Assembly: GCA_014804485.1 (NCBI GenBank)
Contig: JAAUZT010000006.1
Span: forward strand, 31,181 to 95,180
DNA: 64,000 nt
DNA from: Lachnospiraceae bacterium
GTDB taxonomy: Bacteria; Bacillota; Clostridia; Lachnospirales; Lachnospiraceae
Direction of reading: 5' to 3'
In this document: positions 1-9,424 of the stretch, piece after piece
Position numbering within the stretch: position 1 is the first letter of the stretch
Layout of the letters: every line of letters starts with the position of its first letter
Notes under the pieces: generated by a model
What the model saw: only the letters and a program-made list of their open reading frames with translations
Told to the model about the DNA's origin: nothing
The model's database searches: none
Program-made: the position numbers and the translations under genes

Positions 1-1527
1 ATCGACAATTACGGCGGCGTGCGGATCGACGGCAGCAATGCCACGATCATAGGCAGCAAGCAGGGCGAGTTCATAGCGGATCGTAATAATATCACGAGAG
101 TCTGGATGGATCATGGTTTGTGGCCGCTTATGACGACTAAGATGTATATAGACCAGACCGGCGACCTGTCGGTTCTGTTGAAAGAGAATACATATTTTAA
201 AGACAAGCAGGAAGCCAGAGGTACTGACATCGACCAGGCATGGGAAGCCGACGGAACGCCGGTTTTGAAAGATCAGGAAGGTCGCGAATATCTGGGATCC
301 GTATTAGAGCATATTCTGGTGCAGAATCTTACGGTCTTCTACGAGGTGGGAGAGCACAATCACATGCGGCTGCGCGGTGCGGACTGGAACGACGCACTTG
401 ACATGGCGGCGGACAGAGGAGAGAGTGTAGCATTTACCGCTGCCTATGCGGATAATCTGGATGTGCTGGCGGAGCTGATCGGTCTGCTGCGCGAACGGCT
501 GCAGATGGAGAGCGTGGAAGTATTAGCGGAGATAGAGCCGTTGTTAGCTTCCGGCACAGAGCTGTATGAGGATGCAGAGCGGAAGAGAGCCCTGCTCGCA
601 GATTACTGCAAGAGCATATTCCATCAGGTATCAGGCAGGAAGATAAAGCTTGACAGTGAACAGGTTCAGACAAGCCTGCGGGAGAAGGCACAGTGGATCA
701 GGGAACATATTCGCAGAACCGAATGGATCGACGGCAAAGACTGCGGATGGTTTAACAGTTACTATGACAATAGCGGACGCCAGTGTGAAGGAATCAAGCC
801 CGAAGGAGTACAGATGATGCTGACGGGACAGGTATTTACCGTGATGTCCGGCACCGCTACCGATGAGCAGACCGCGGAGATTGTTAAGGCAGCGGATAAA
901 TATTTATACCAGAAAGAAGTGGGAGGCTATCGCCTGAATACCGACTTTAAAGAATTGAAGACCGATCTGGGCAGGATGTTCGGTTTCGCATACGGCCATA
1001 AGGAGAACGGAGCAGTCTTTTCACACATGACGACGATGTATGCCAATGCGCTCTACAGACGCGGTTTCGGACGGGAAGGATATCGCGCCCTGTACACGCT
1101 GTACGAGCAGGTGGCGGATTTTAATACCAGCATGATCTATCCGGGAATTCCGGAGTATTTCAATGACAGGGGAAGAGGCATGTACCATTACCTGACGGGT
1201 GCGGCGAGTTGGATGATGCTGACGGTGATCACGCAGATGTTCGGTGTCAGAGGAAACTGTGGCGACATGATTCTTGCACCGCAGCTTATGAAGGAACAAT
1301 TCCAGGATGGCCGTGCGGGACTCACCCTGAACTTCGGAGGGAGAAGGTGGCATATTGTCTATGTCAATGCGCAGAATGCAGAAGCCGGCACCTATCGAAT
1401 CGGTAGTGTTACATTAGACGGCGGACAGCTTGCGGTGCAGGATAATGAAGTGAGAATTCCGCTTATTGAGATCGAAAAGCTTAGCGAAGAGAGCACCCAT
1501 GAGATCATTGTGGAGCTGCAGGCATAG
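1..1527 (+). CDS. GH94-type glycoside phosphorylase (cellobiose / beta-oligoglucan phosphorylase-like), C-terminal part; 5' end outside window
   Basis: Frame open from base 1; contains GADWNDALD (GH94-like catalytic region), WMDHGLWPLMTTKMYIDQTGDL, YPGIPEYFNDRGRGMYHYLTGAASWMM. Confidence 0.8.
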   Translation: MDNYGGVRIDGSNATIIGSKQGEFIADRNNITRVWMDHGLWPLMTTKMYIDQTGDLSVLLKENTYFKDKQEARGTDIDQAWEADGTPVLKDQEGREYLGSVLEHILVQNLTVFYEVGEHNHMRLRGADWNDALDMAADRGESVAFTAAYADNLDVLAELIGLLRERLQMESVEVLAEIEPLLASGTELYEDAERKRALLADYCKSIFHQVSGRKIKLDSEQVQTSLREKAQWIREHIRRTEWIDGKDCGWFNSYYDNSGRQCEGIKPEGVQMMLTGQVFTVMSGTATDEQTAEIVKAADKYLYQKEVGGYRLNTDFKELKTDLGRMFGFAYGHKENGAVFSHMTTMYANALYRRGFGREGYRALYTLYEQVADFNTSMIYPGIPEYFNDRGRGMYHYLTGAASWMMLTVITQMFGVRGNCGDMILAPQLMKEQFQDGRAGLTLNFGGRRWHIVYVNAQNAEAGTYRIGSVTLDGGQLAVQDNEVRIPLIEIEKLSEESTHEIIVELQA

Positions 1528-1580
1528 GAAATTCCTAAGCATTTGAAATATTCACCGTTGAAAGGAGCATAATTACAGCA

Positions 1581-4500
1581 ATGAAAGATAATACAGCGGC
1601 ATACAGAATTGAAAATTACGGGAAACAATCGGCTTTTGCCAGTTTCCTGCCGGGGATTAGCGGCGTGAGGGGTATCCCGATTTGGTGCTATTATGTAAAC
1701 CGCGGACAAGGCGTGGTCAGTTTTGGTGTAGAGAATAAGGATCATGCCATCATGGAGTTTTATCCGGCACATCAGGCTTATCAGAATGTGAAAAAGACCG
1801 GATTCCGTACTTTTATAAAGAAAGAAGGCAGAGTATGGGAGGCTTTCCGGGATGAAAATATCCCGCATAGCATGTGCATCACCATGAACGGGCTGGAGAT
1901 CGAGGAAAATCATGAGCAGGAAGGGATTGTGACAAATGTGTCATATTATACGCTGCCGGAGGAAAAGATCGGCGCTCTGGTGCGCAGAGTGTGTGTGAAG
2001 AATACCGGCAGTCAGGAGGCTCAGCTGGAGATTCTGGATGGTATGCCGGCGTGCATTCCCTACGGTGTTGACCAGGAGAGCATGAAATTAATGGGGCAGA
2101 CCATAAAAGCTTGGATGCAGGTGGAGGATGTGGGCGGTCATCCCTTTATGCGCGTTCGGGCGAGTACGGCGGATTCCGCGGCTGTGACGGAGATAAACGG
2201 CGGTAATTTCTCTATCGGTACGCTGGCGGACGGCACTATGCTGCAGGCAGTCACCGATCCGGAAGTGATATTTGCTTATGATCTGTCTCTGGAGCAACCG
2301 GTGGGCTTTATTGAGCACGGATTACAGGAGCTTCTGGCGACGCCGCAGGTAAATCAGAATCTGGTACCCTGCAGCTTCTACGGGACGCAGGCGAAGCTGG
2401 CAGCAGGAGAAGAGATTGTGTTCTATGAGTTGATCGGGCAGGTGGAGAGTAAGGAACTTCTGGAAGAGTTTGCTCTCAGGAAGCTGGATGCGGCTTATTA
2501 TGAGGAAAAGAAGCAGGTGGCGGACCGTCTGGCGGAGGAACTGTGCAGACATATCAGGACGAAGACAGCTGATCAGGATTTCGATGCTTACTGTGAGTAT
2601 ACCTATATGGACAACGTACTGCGGGGCGGTTATCCTATCAAACTGACGGATGACAAGGTCTTCTACGTGTATTCCAGAAAACACGGTGATCTGGAGCGGG
2701 ATTACAACTATTTCAGCATGCTTCCGGAGTTCTATTCTCAGGGCAACGGCAATTTCCGGGATGTGAATCAGAACAGACGGTGTGATGTGTTCTTTGCGCC
2801 TTTTACGGGACGGGAGAGCATCAAGACCTTCTACAGCCTCATTCAGCCTGACGGTTATAATCCGCTGGGAGTGGAGAAAGTCACATACCGGCTGAATGCT
2901 GCGAAGACGGAGGAAATCTTCCGGGATGACAGCGCACAGGTAAGAGCGAAGCTTTGCGATATGCTCTCTAAGCCTTTTACACCGGGAGCGCTTTACAGAG
3001 AGCTGGATAGGTCCGATCGGACGACTGAGCAGGTGGAAGCACTCTTTAAACAGGTTATGGCGGCGGCGGAAGGCGTCGTGAATGGTAAGTTCGGTGAGGG
3101 CTACTGGTCGGATCACTGGACCTACAACTTAGATCTTCTGGAAAGCTATCTGAGTGTTTTCCCGGAGAAAGAGGAAGAACTTCTGTATGAAAAAGCGTAC
3201 AGTTATTACAGACCTCAGGCAAAAGTTAAGAAACGCGCACAGCGCTATGTGAAAACAGAAAAAGGAATCCGCCAGTACGAAGCGATAGAAGAGCTGGATG
3301 TTAAGGACGGGCAGCTGCTTTGTGCGAAGGGAGGAGAAGGTGATACCGTTTATGTTACATTGATGGAGAAGCTTCTGCTTTTATCAGCCACCAAATTTGC
3401 AACGCTTGACGCTTACGGAATGGGCGTGGAGATGGAGGGCGGCAAGCCCGGCTGGTATGATGCGTTAAACGGACTGCCGGGACTGTTAGGCTCTTCTATG
3501 CCGGAGAGCTGTGAGCTGGCGAGAAATCTGGAATATACGATACAGGCGCTGAAACGCTATCCGAGAGATGTGGAGCTGCTGGCTGAGCTGGCGGATTTCA
3601 TAGAACAGATCGACCGGGTCGTAGCGGCGGAGAAGAAGACGCTGATGACAGAGCAGAAGGCGGTGTCCTTCTGGAATCAAATCAATGATGTCAAGGAAGC
3701 TTACAGGGATCGGGTTTATGCCGGAGTGAGCGGTGACATGAAGAGTCTTTCCGGCGAAAAACTGGCACAGATGCTGGAAGAATGGCATGAGATCGTGCGT
3801 AGAGGTATTGAGAAGGCCTGCGAAATGGCGGGCGGTATCTGTCCCACCTATTTTACTTATGAAGTGACGGATTATCGTGAGGGTGAGGACGGCATCATGC
3901 CGCTTGATCTGCAGGTAGGAGCGGTGCCGCTGTTCCTGGAAGGTCCCGTACGGTATCTGAAATTGGATCAGGCGATGTCCGGAAAGCGCAAGTTGTACGA
4001 GCAGGTGAAAGGAAGCGACCTGTATGACGATAAGCTGTCCATGTACAAGGTCAACGCCTCCCTGCAGGAAGCTTCTTATGAGCTGGGACGCGCACGGGCG
4101 TTTACGCCGGGATGGCTGGAGAATGAATCCATCTGGCTTCATATGGAATATAAATATCTGCTGGAATTGTTAAAATCCGAGATGTACAAGGAGTTCTTTG
4201 AAGATTTCCATAAGGCGGCGATCCCGTTCCTTGACAGCAAGGTGTACGGCAGAAGCATATACGAGAATTCTTCCTTTATTGCCAGCAGTAAGAATCCCAA
4301 CAGCAGTTATCACGGCAAGGGATTTGTAGCGCGTTTAAGCGGTTCCACGGTGGAGTTTTTGAATATGTGGATTATTATGATGTTCGGCAGACGGCCCTTT
4401 AAGGTATGCGACGGGGAACTTACGCTGCAGCTTACGCCGGCGCTGCCCGCATTTCTGCTACAGGAGAACGGCAGCGTGGAAGCGGTATTTATGGGAGAGA

Positions 4501-4685
4501 CGAAGGTGGTCTATCATGTGGGCGAATGTAAAGATTACATCCCCGGTGAGTATCAGATTACGGAATGCACGCTGGAATATGCGGACGGCAGGAAGACGAG
4601 TGCGCAAAAGGGCGTGATAAGCGGCAGTCCGGCGGAAGATGTGCGTGACGGCAAGGTAAGTTGTATTGATGTTACGCTCTGCTAG
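1581..4685 (+). CDS. large glycoside-phosphorylase-like protein (GH94 or related phosphorylase family), 1034 aa
   Basis: Long ORF directly downstream of the GH94 gene; [25 protein letters not shown] and [16 protein letters not shown]-like C-terminal regions; [14 protein letters not shown] at the expected catalytic position. Confidence 0.7.
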   Translation: MKDNTAAYRIENYGKQSAFASFLPGISGVRGIPIWCYYVNRGQGVVSFGVENKDHAIMEFYPAHQAYQNVKKTGFRTFIKKEGRVWEAFRDENIPHSMCITMNGLEIEENHEQEGIVTNVSYYTLPEEKIGALVRRVCVKNTGSQEAQLEILDGMPACIPYGVDQESMKLMGQTIKAWMQVEDVGGHPFMRVRASTADSAAVTEINGGNFSIGTLADGTMLQAVTDPEVIFAYDLSLEQPVGFIEHGLQELLATPQVNQNLVPCSFYGTQAKLAAGEEIVFYELIGQVESKELLEEFALRKLDAAYYEEKKQVADRLAEELCRHIRTKTADQDFDAYCEYTYMDNVLRGGYPIKLTDDKVFYVYSRKHGDLERDYNYFSMLPEFYSQGNGNFRDVNQNRRCDVFFAPFTGRESIKTFYSLIQPDGYNPLGVEKVTYRLNAAKTEEIFRDDSAQVRAKLCDMLSKPFTPGALYRELDRSDRTTEQVEALFKQVMAAAEGVVNGKFGEGYWSDHWTYNLDLLESYLSVFPEKEEELLYEKAYSYYRPQAKVKKRAQRYVKTEKGIRQYEAIEELDVKDGQLLCAKGGEGDTVYVTLMEKLLLLSATKFATLDAYGMGVEMEGGKPGWYDALNGLPGLLGSSMPESCELARNLEYTIQALKRYPRDVELLAELADFIEQIDRVVAAEKKTLMTEQKAVSFWNQINDVKEAYRDRVYAGVSGDMKSLSGEKLAQMLEEWHEIVRRGIEKACEMAGGICPTYFTYEVTDYREGEDGIMPLDLQVGAVPLFLEGPVRYLKLDQAMSGKRKLYEQVKGSDLYDDKLSMYKVNASLQEASYELGRARAFTPGWLENESIWLHMEYKYLLELLKSEMYKEFFEDFHKAAIPFLDSKVYGRSIYENSSFIASSKNPNSSYHGKGFVARLSGSTVEFLNMWIIMMFGRRPFKVCDGELTLQLTPALPAFLLQENGSVEAVFMGETKVVYHVGECKDYIPGEYQITECTLEYADGRKTSAQKGVISGSPAEDVRDGKVSCIDVTLC

Positions 4686-4715
4686 TGGGTGCTCCGGTTT
4701 TATATCATGAAACTG

Positions 4716-4757
4716 ATTGAGTCTGCGAGGCTCGTGGAGAGCCTCGACAGGCTCAAT
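4716..4757 (+). terminator. stem-loop after the phosphorylase gene, probable terminator
   Basis: ATTGAG...CGAGGCTC GTGGA GAGCCTCG...CTCAAT followed by TTTCTTATT. Confidence 0.5.
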
Positions 4758-4820
4758 TTCTTATTGCCATTATCCTTTGAGAAATCAATGTTGTAGATTT
4801 TCATTTTATATGGTAGTATG

Positions 4821-4975
4821 GTAACTGTTCAGAAGGTGATTCCGCGAGGTGTTTTTGTGAGTGAAGCGTAAGCGGAAGTCACAGAAAACCCGAGACAGGC
4901 ATGCGCGAAATTATGCAGAATGCATAATTTCTGTGCATCTTCGTAACTGTGAGGAACAGAGTTCTGAACAGCTAC
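4821..4975. repeat. large imperfect palindrome with nested hairpins (element A)
   Basis: gtaactgttcagaa (4821-4834) vs ttctgaacagctac (4962-4975), 13/14 complementary; inner gaaattatgca-gaa-tgcataatttc (4907-4931) perfect 11 bp. Confidence 0.75.
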
Positions 4976-5048
4976 GTAGTATGTTAAATGCATCGGAGTG
5001 TTTGGAATATCTGAGATTTTGACTCATGGTTCGCGGGAATTGAGGAGT

Positions 5049-5678
5049 ATGAGGAAGCAGGTCGTACAAGGGTTTCACGGTTTTAAGGGAAAAATATATA
5101 GGGTTTTCGGACAGAACGGGGAACGTGCGCAGCAGGAGGAGCTTTCCCAGGCGGAGGCCGCCGATTTCGGGAATCAGGATATGCATGGGACGGGGCAGGA
5201 CGCATTCGATAAGCTGGTCGAGCGAAGAGACTTCGAGAGGATTGTCGATGAAGAACTGCGTGCCGGGCATAGTCAGGGATGTCTGCTTGTGGGCAATGTG
5301 GACCGGTTCAGAGAGGTGTGTGAAATTTACGGGCAGGATACGGGCAACGCTGTCCTGCGGCGTGTAGTGGAGGTGCTTTCTTACTCGTTTGCAGAATCGG
5401 TATGTATGAGCAGACAGGGCAGAGATACTTTTGCTATGTGGCTGTCCGATGTTTCGACCGCGCACACGGAGCTGCTTTGCAGGAAGGCGGGAGAGGTCAA
5501 CGACATCCTGTTGCATCCGGCAGGAGAGCTTCCGCCGGTGACGCTGAGTATCGGCATGGCTTTCGGCGATTCGGCGGAAGATTGCAGAGAGCTTGGAAAG
5601 AGGGCGATCAAGGCGTTAAACCATGTCAAAGAGAGCGGAAGGTGCGGCTGTGAGATCGATGACGGACACGGAAGATGA
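5049..5678 (+). CDS. GGDEF-like domain protein with degenerate active site (SRQGRDTFAMWL in place of RxGGDEF)
   Basis: FERIVDEEL...GCLLVGNVDRFREVCEIYGQDTGNAVLRRVVEVL...VTLSIGMAFG follows the GGDEF fold pattern; ATG at 5049 has upstream TGAGGAG. Confidence 0.7.
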   Translation: MRKQVVQGFHGFKGKIYRVFGQNGERAQQEELSQAEAADFGNQDMHGTGQDAFDKLVERRDFERIVDEELRAGHSQGCLLVGNVDRFREVCEIYGQDTGNAVLRRVVEVLSYSFAESVCMSRQGRDTFAMWLSDVSTAHTELLCRKAGEVNDILLHPAGELPPVTLSIGMAFGDSAEDCRELGKRAIKALNHVKESGRCGCEIDDGHGR

Positions 5679-5747
5679 TGATTTAATGATTAAGAGCAGG
5701 GAATCCAGACTGCTTTTGTAAGATAATAAACAGGAGAGGAGAATATT

Positions 5748-7154
5748 ATGGGCGGATTTTTTGGTGTGGCTTCTAAACAGGACTGCGTATTTGACTTATT
5801 TTTCGGGACGGATTATCATTCGCACCTTGGAACGAGGCGGGCCGGTATGGCGGTATACAGCAAGGAGGAAGGCTTCGACCGGGCGATCCATAATATCGAG
5901 AATGCTCCTTTTCGTACGAAGTTTGATAAAGATGCCAATACCATGCACGGCAGTTTCGGTATAGGCTGTATTTCCGATTATGAACCGCAGCCGCTGATTA
6001 TTCGTTCCCATCACGGGACTTATGCAATCACCACGGTGGGCAAAATAAATAATAAAGACGAGATCGTGAAGGAACTCTTCCGGAGCGGGCACGCACATTT
6101 TCTGGAAATGAGCGGCGGGGATATCAATGCTACGGAGCTGGTGGCAGCGGTGATCAACCAGCGGGATAATCTGATAGAGGGGATTCGGTATGCGCAGGAA
6201 TTGATCGATGGGTCCATGACCATGCTGCTCATGACGCCGAAGGGGATCTATGCGGCGAGAGACCGATACGGGCGCACGCCGGTGACCGTGGGGAAGAAGG
6301 AAGAGGCATACTGTGTCTCCTTTGAGAGTTTTGCTTATCTGAATCTGGGGTATGAACCGGAACGGGAACTGGGACCCGGCGAGATTGCGATTATCACACC
6401 GGAAGGCATGAAGTCTCTGGTGGCTCCGGGTAAAGATATGAAGATATGTACCTTCCTGTGGATCTATTACGGCTATCCCTCTTCTTCCTATGAGGGAATA
6501 AGCGTGGAGCAGATGCGCTACAACTGCGGCGCTATGCTGGCGAAACGGGATGATGCGCACCCGGATATTGTGGCGGGGGTGCCGGATTCCGGAACAGCAC
6601 ATGCGATTGGTTACGCCAATGAGTCAGGGATTCCTTTTTCCAGACCTTTTATCAAATATACGCCTACATGGCCGCGCTCCTTTATGCCTACGATTCAGAG
6701 TAAACGTAATCTGATTGCTAAGATGAAGCTGATTCCCGTGCATGACCTGATTAAGGACAAAAGTCTGCTGCTGATCGACGATTCCATTGTACGCGGTACA
6801 CAGCTTCGGGAGACAACGGAGTTCCTTTATCACAGCGGTGCGGGAGAGGTACATATCAGGCCGGCATGTCCGCCGCTTCTGTTTGGCTGTAAATATTTGA
6901 ATTTTTCTCGTTCGACTTCAGAGATGGAGCTGATCGCACGCCGCGTAATCAGTGAGATGGAAGGAGAGAACAAGTATCCGAATCTGTCGGTTTATGCTGA
7001 TCCCGACAGTACGGAGTATAGTGAGATGTTAGAGAAAATAAGAGAGAAGCTGAATTTCACTTCTCTCAGGTATCATCGTCTGGATGATATGATTGCATCC
7101 GTCGGTATAGACAAGTGCAAACTGTGCACCTACTGCTGGGATGGACGTGAATAA
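5748..7154 (+). CDS. amidophosphoribosyltransferase (PurF) family protein lacking the N-terminal catalytic Cys
   Basis: PRPP-loop LLIDDSIVRGTQL; GVPDSGTAHAIGYANESGIP; C-terminal CKLCTYCWDG; N-terminus MGGFFGV rather than MCGI(x)G. Confidence 0.85.
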   Translation: MGGFFGVASKQDCVFDLFFGTDYHSHLGTRRAGMAVYSKEEGFDRAIHNIENAPFRTKFDKDANTMHGSFGIGCISDYEPQPLIIRSHHGTYAITTVGKINNKDEIVKELFRSGHAHFLEMSGGDINATELVAAVINQRDNLIEGIRYAQELIDGSMTMLLMTPKGIYAARDRYGRTPVTVGKKEEAYCVSFESFAYLNLGYEPERELGPGEIAIITPEGMKSLVAPGKDMKICTFLWIYYGYPSSSYEGISVEQMRYNCGAMLAKRDDAHPDIVAGVPDSGTAHAIGYANESGIPFSRPFIKYTPTWPRSFMPTIQSKRNLIAKMKLIPVHDLIKDKSLLLIDDSIVRGTQLRETTEFLYHSGAGEVHIRPACPPLLFGCKYLNFSRSTSEMELIARRVISEMEGENKYPNLSVYADPDSTEYSEMLEKIREKLNFTSLRYHRLDDMIASVGIDKCKLCTYCWDGRE

Positions 7155-7957
7155 CTGTTGTTATTTCCGGATTTCGGACGTGCACAGGGATTAATACGCT
7201 GCTGGCACAGCCAAAGCTTCATCATGACGCGCTGTGGCAGCAGTTTTGCGCCTATATGGCAGAAATTGACGTAGAAGCTGTAGATCGAGATATCTCTGCC
7301 GCGGTCTGCGTCTGCAACAGCCTTCCTCGCTACCTTATCGGGGGTAGTCATGCCGCAAAACCTTCTGGTAGCTTTGGCGGCGCCGATGTTTGCACGGTCA
7401 TACAAGCGGGTTTTCAGCCAGCCCGGACAGACTGCGGTAGCGGTTATGCCGCGCTCCTTAAGCTCCACATTCAGTGCGCGTGTGTAATTGCGCACGAAGG
7501 CCTTAGTGGAACTGTACAGATTCTGATAAGGCAGCGGCTGGAACGCAGCCTGCGATGCAATATTAATGATGTGGCTTCCGCGCGGCATGTAGGGAATGCA
7601 TACAAGCCCCATGGCTACGACACCGCTTATGTTCACATTGATCATGTCAACGGATTCGGTTACGCTTAAGTCGCCGTAAGAACAGAATTTAGCATAACCT
7701 GCGTTATTAATAAGGTATCGGACTTCGACCTTGTTCTCCGCCAGCATAGTGCCGAGCTCTTCAATGCGGGTGAGAACGGCAATGTCCATGGAGAGCGGAT
7801 GAATCTTTTTTCCCATCTGTTTCTTCAGTTTATCCAGTTTATCCCGATGTCTGGCAATCGCCCAGATTTCTTCGATTTCACTTTTTTCTTTCAGTATCTT
7901 TACGAATTCTCTGCCGAGTCCGCTGCTTGCCCCGGTAATGATAGCTATTCTTTTCAT
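7130..7957 (-). CDS. SDR family NAD(P)-dependent oxidoreductase
   Basis: IAIITGASSGLGREFV nucleotide-binding motif, NNAG, YSSTKAFVRNYTRAL (YxxxK). Confidence 0.9.
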   Translation of the reverse strand: MKRIAIITGASSGLGREFVKILKEKSEIEEIWAIARHRDKLDKLKKQMGKKIHPLSMDIAVLTRIEELGTMLAENKVEVRYLINNAGYAKFCSYGDLSVTESVDMINVNISGVVAMGLVCIPYMPRGSHIINIASQAAFQPLPYQNLYSSTKAFVRNYTRALNVELKERGITATAVCPGWLKTRLYDRANIGAAKATRRFCGMTTPDKVARKAVADADRGRDISIYSFYVNFCHIGAKLLPQRVMMKLWLCQQRINPCARPKSGNNNSYSRPSQQ

Positions 7958-8106
7958 GGTTGACTCCTTACCTTTGTTTTGTTATGCTTTATTATATTTC
8001 ATTGTATCAGTATAACAAAGAATGTGTCATAGTGAAAGGTTTTATTCTTGTATTATAAATAGCGAATGTTATACTATCTATTGATTATACGAGATCTAAG
8101 GTGTCC

Positions 8107-8258
8107 GCCCGGATGAAAGCTAATATCTACGGAGCCGCGCTTTCGCTCCGCAAAAAGCGTAACAGACGCTAAACTCGTGAGTTGCTTCGCAACTCATAAC
8201 CTCGTTAAGCGCTGACGCTTTTTGAGGAGCTCCTTAAGAAATTAGCTTTCATCCGGGC
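8107..8258. repeat. 152-bp palindromic element with perfect 18-bp terminal inverted repeats (element B)
   Basis: gcccggatgaaagctaat (8107-8124) and attagctttcatccgggc (8241-8258) are exact reverse complements; inner caaaaagcgt (8151-8160)/acgctttttg (8215-8224) and tgagttgc-ttc-gcaactca (8178-8196). Confidence 0.9.
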
Positions 8259-8358
8259 TGGGTATTGGTTACGGTTGGATAGCGATTTATAATACATAAA
8301 AATGGTATGGTAGTATTAAATATAGATAACATTAGTTACATAGAGAGGGGAACGGAAT

Positions 8359-9342
8359 ATGTTATTTAAATGTAGAAACTGCGGCGGTAACGTGGTGTAT
8401 GAGCCGGGCAGAGGCAGAATGTACTGTCCCCATTGCGAGAGCGAGGACAGTGAGGATACGATACAGGGAGGCTCTCTTACACAGTGCGTTAACTGCGGTG
8501 CGCCCATGGAGGTACCGGCTTATGCTTCAGCGGGCAGATGTGAGCATTGCGGCAGTTATATTATATATAATGAGCGGGTGGAAGGTGTTTTGGAGCCGCA
8601 TCTGATTCTGCCGTTCTATATTAATAAGGAAAAAGCCGTTGCGTCGATGGAAGCGGAGTTTACAAGAAGGTTGTTTACGCCCTCTGATTTTATGTCGGCG
8701 AAGAGTCTGGAGAAAATGGTGGGAATCTATGTACCGTTCTGGCTGTATGATTATAACGCTCGTTATGATTTCGCCGGAGAAGGCACTAAGGTCAGGAGCT
8801 GGACCAGCGGAAATACGGAATATGTGGAGACTTCATACTATGAGGTGGTTCGCAGAATGGAGCTGGATTTTGATAAGATTCCTGTGGATGCTTCATTTGC
8901 AATGGACGACGGGATCATGGATCTGATGGAACCTTACGGCTACCGGCAGCTGCAGGGCTTTCAGCCCAAGTATATGTCCGGCTTCTACGGAGAGATCTAT
9001 AATCAGGGAGCGCCGGAACTGGAGGGCAGAGCACAGATGAAGGCGCGAGGTGCCTCCGAGGAATTGATGCAGCAGTCTCTTGTGGGATACAATACGGTAA
9101 AACCCTATCGAAAAGATCTGAATCTGCAGAGAAACGGTGTCAATTATGCACTGATGCCGGTGTGGCAGTATCTGTACCGTTATCGGGGCAAAACCTATCA
9201 ATTTCATGTCAACGGGCAGACGGGTAAGGTCATCGGCACAACGCCGGTCTCGATGGGAAAAGTTTTTGCCTATGGCGCGTCCGTGTTCGCCATCGTGACG
9301 GCGATATGCTCTATGGCGGTCAGAGTGCTTGAGATCCTGTAA
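8359..9342 (+). CDS. TFIIB-type zinc-ribbon containing protein with C-terminal membrane segment
   Basis: Cys pairs FKCRNCGG...MYCPHCES and TQCVNCGAP...GRCEHCGS; hydrophobic C-terminus. Confidence 0.75.
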   Translation: MLFKCRNCGGNVVYEPGRGRMYCPHCESEDSEDTIQGGSLTQCVNCGAPMEVPAYASAGRCEHCGSYIIYNERVEGVLEPHLILPFYINKEKAVASMEAEFTRRLFTPSDFMSAKSLEKMVGIYVPFWLYDYNARYDFAGEGTKVRSWTSGNTEYVETSYYEVVRRMELDFDKIPVDASFAMDDGIMDLMEPYGYRQLQGFQPKYMSGFYGEIYNQGAPELEGRAQMKARGASEELMQQSLVGYNTVKPYRKDLNLQRNGVNYALMPVWQYLYRYRGKTYQFHVNGQTGKVIGTTPVSMGKVFAYGASVFAIVTAICSMAVRVLEIL

Positions 9343-9424
9343 AATTACGCAATTTGAGCCAGAGCCTCAAATATGATTTGAGCGCGCTATAATCGCGGTA
9401 AGCTGTTCTGGCATGGAGGTATCT

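Noticed and set aside
2322-4142. Long - strand ORFs (264 and 218 aa) inside the phosphorylase gene
   Set aside because: Antisense shadow ORFs of a well-supported + strand gene; no motifs recognised.
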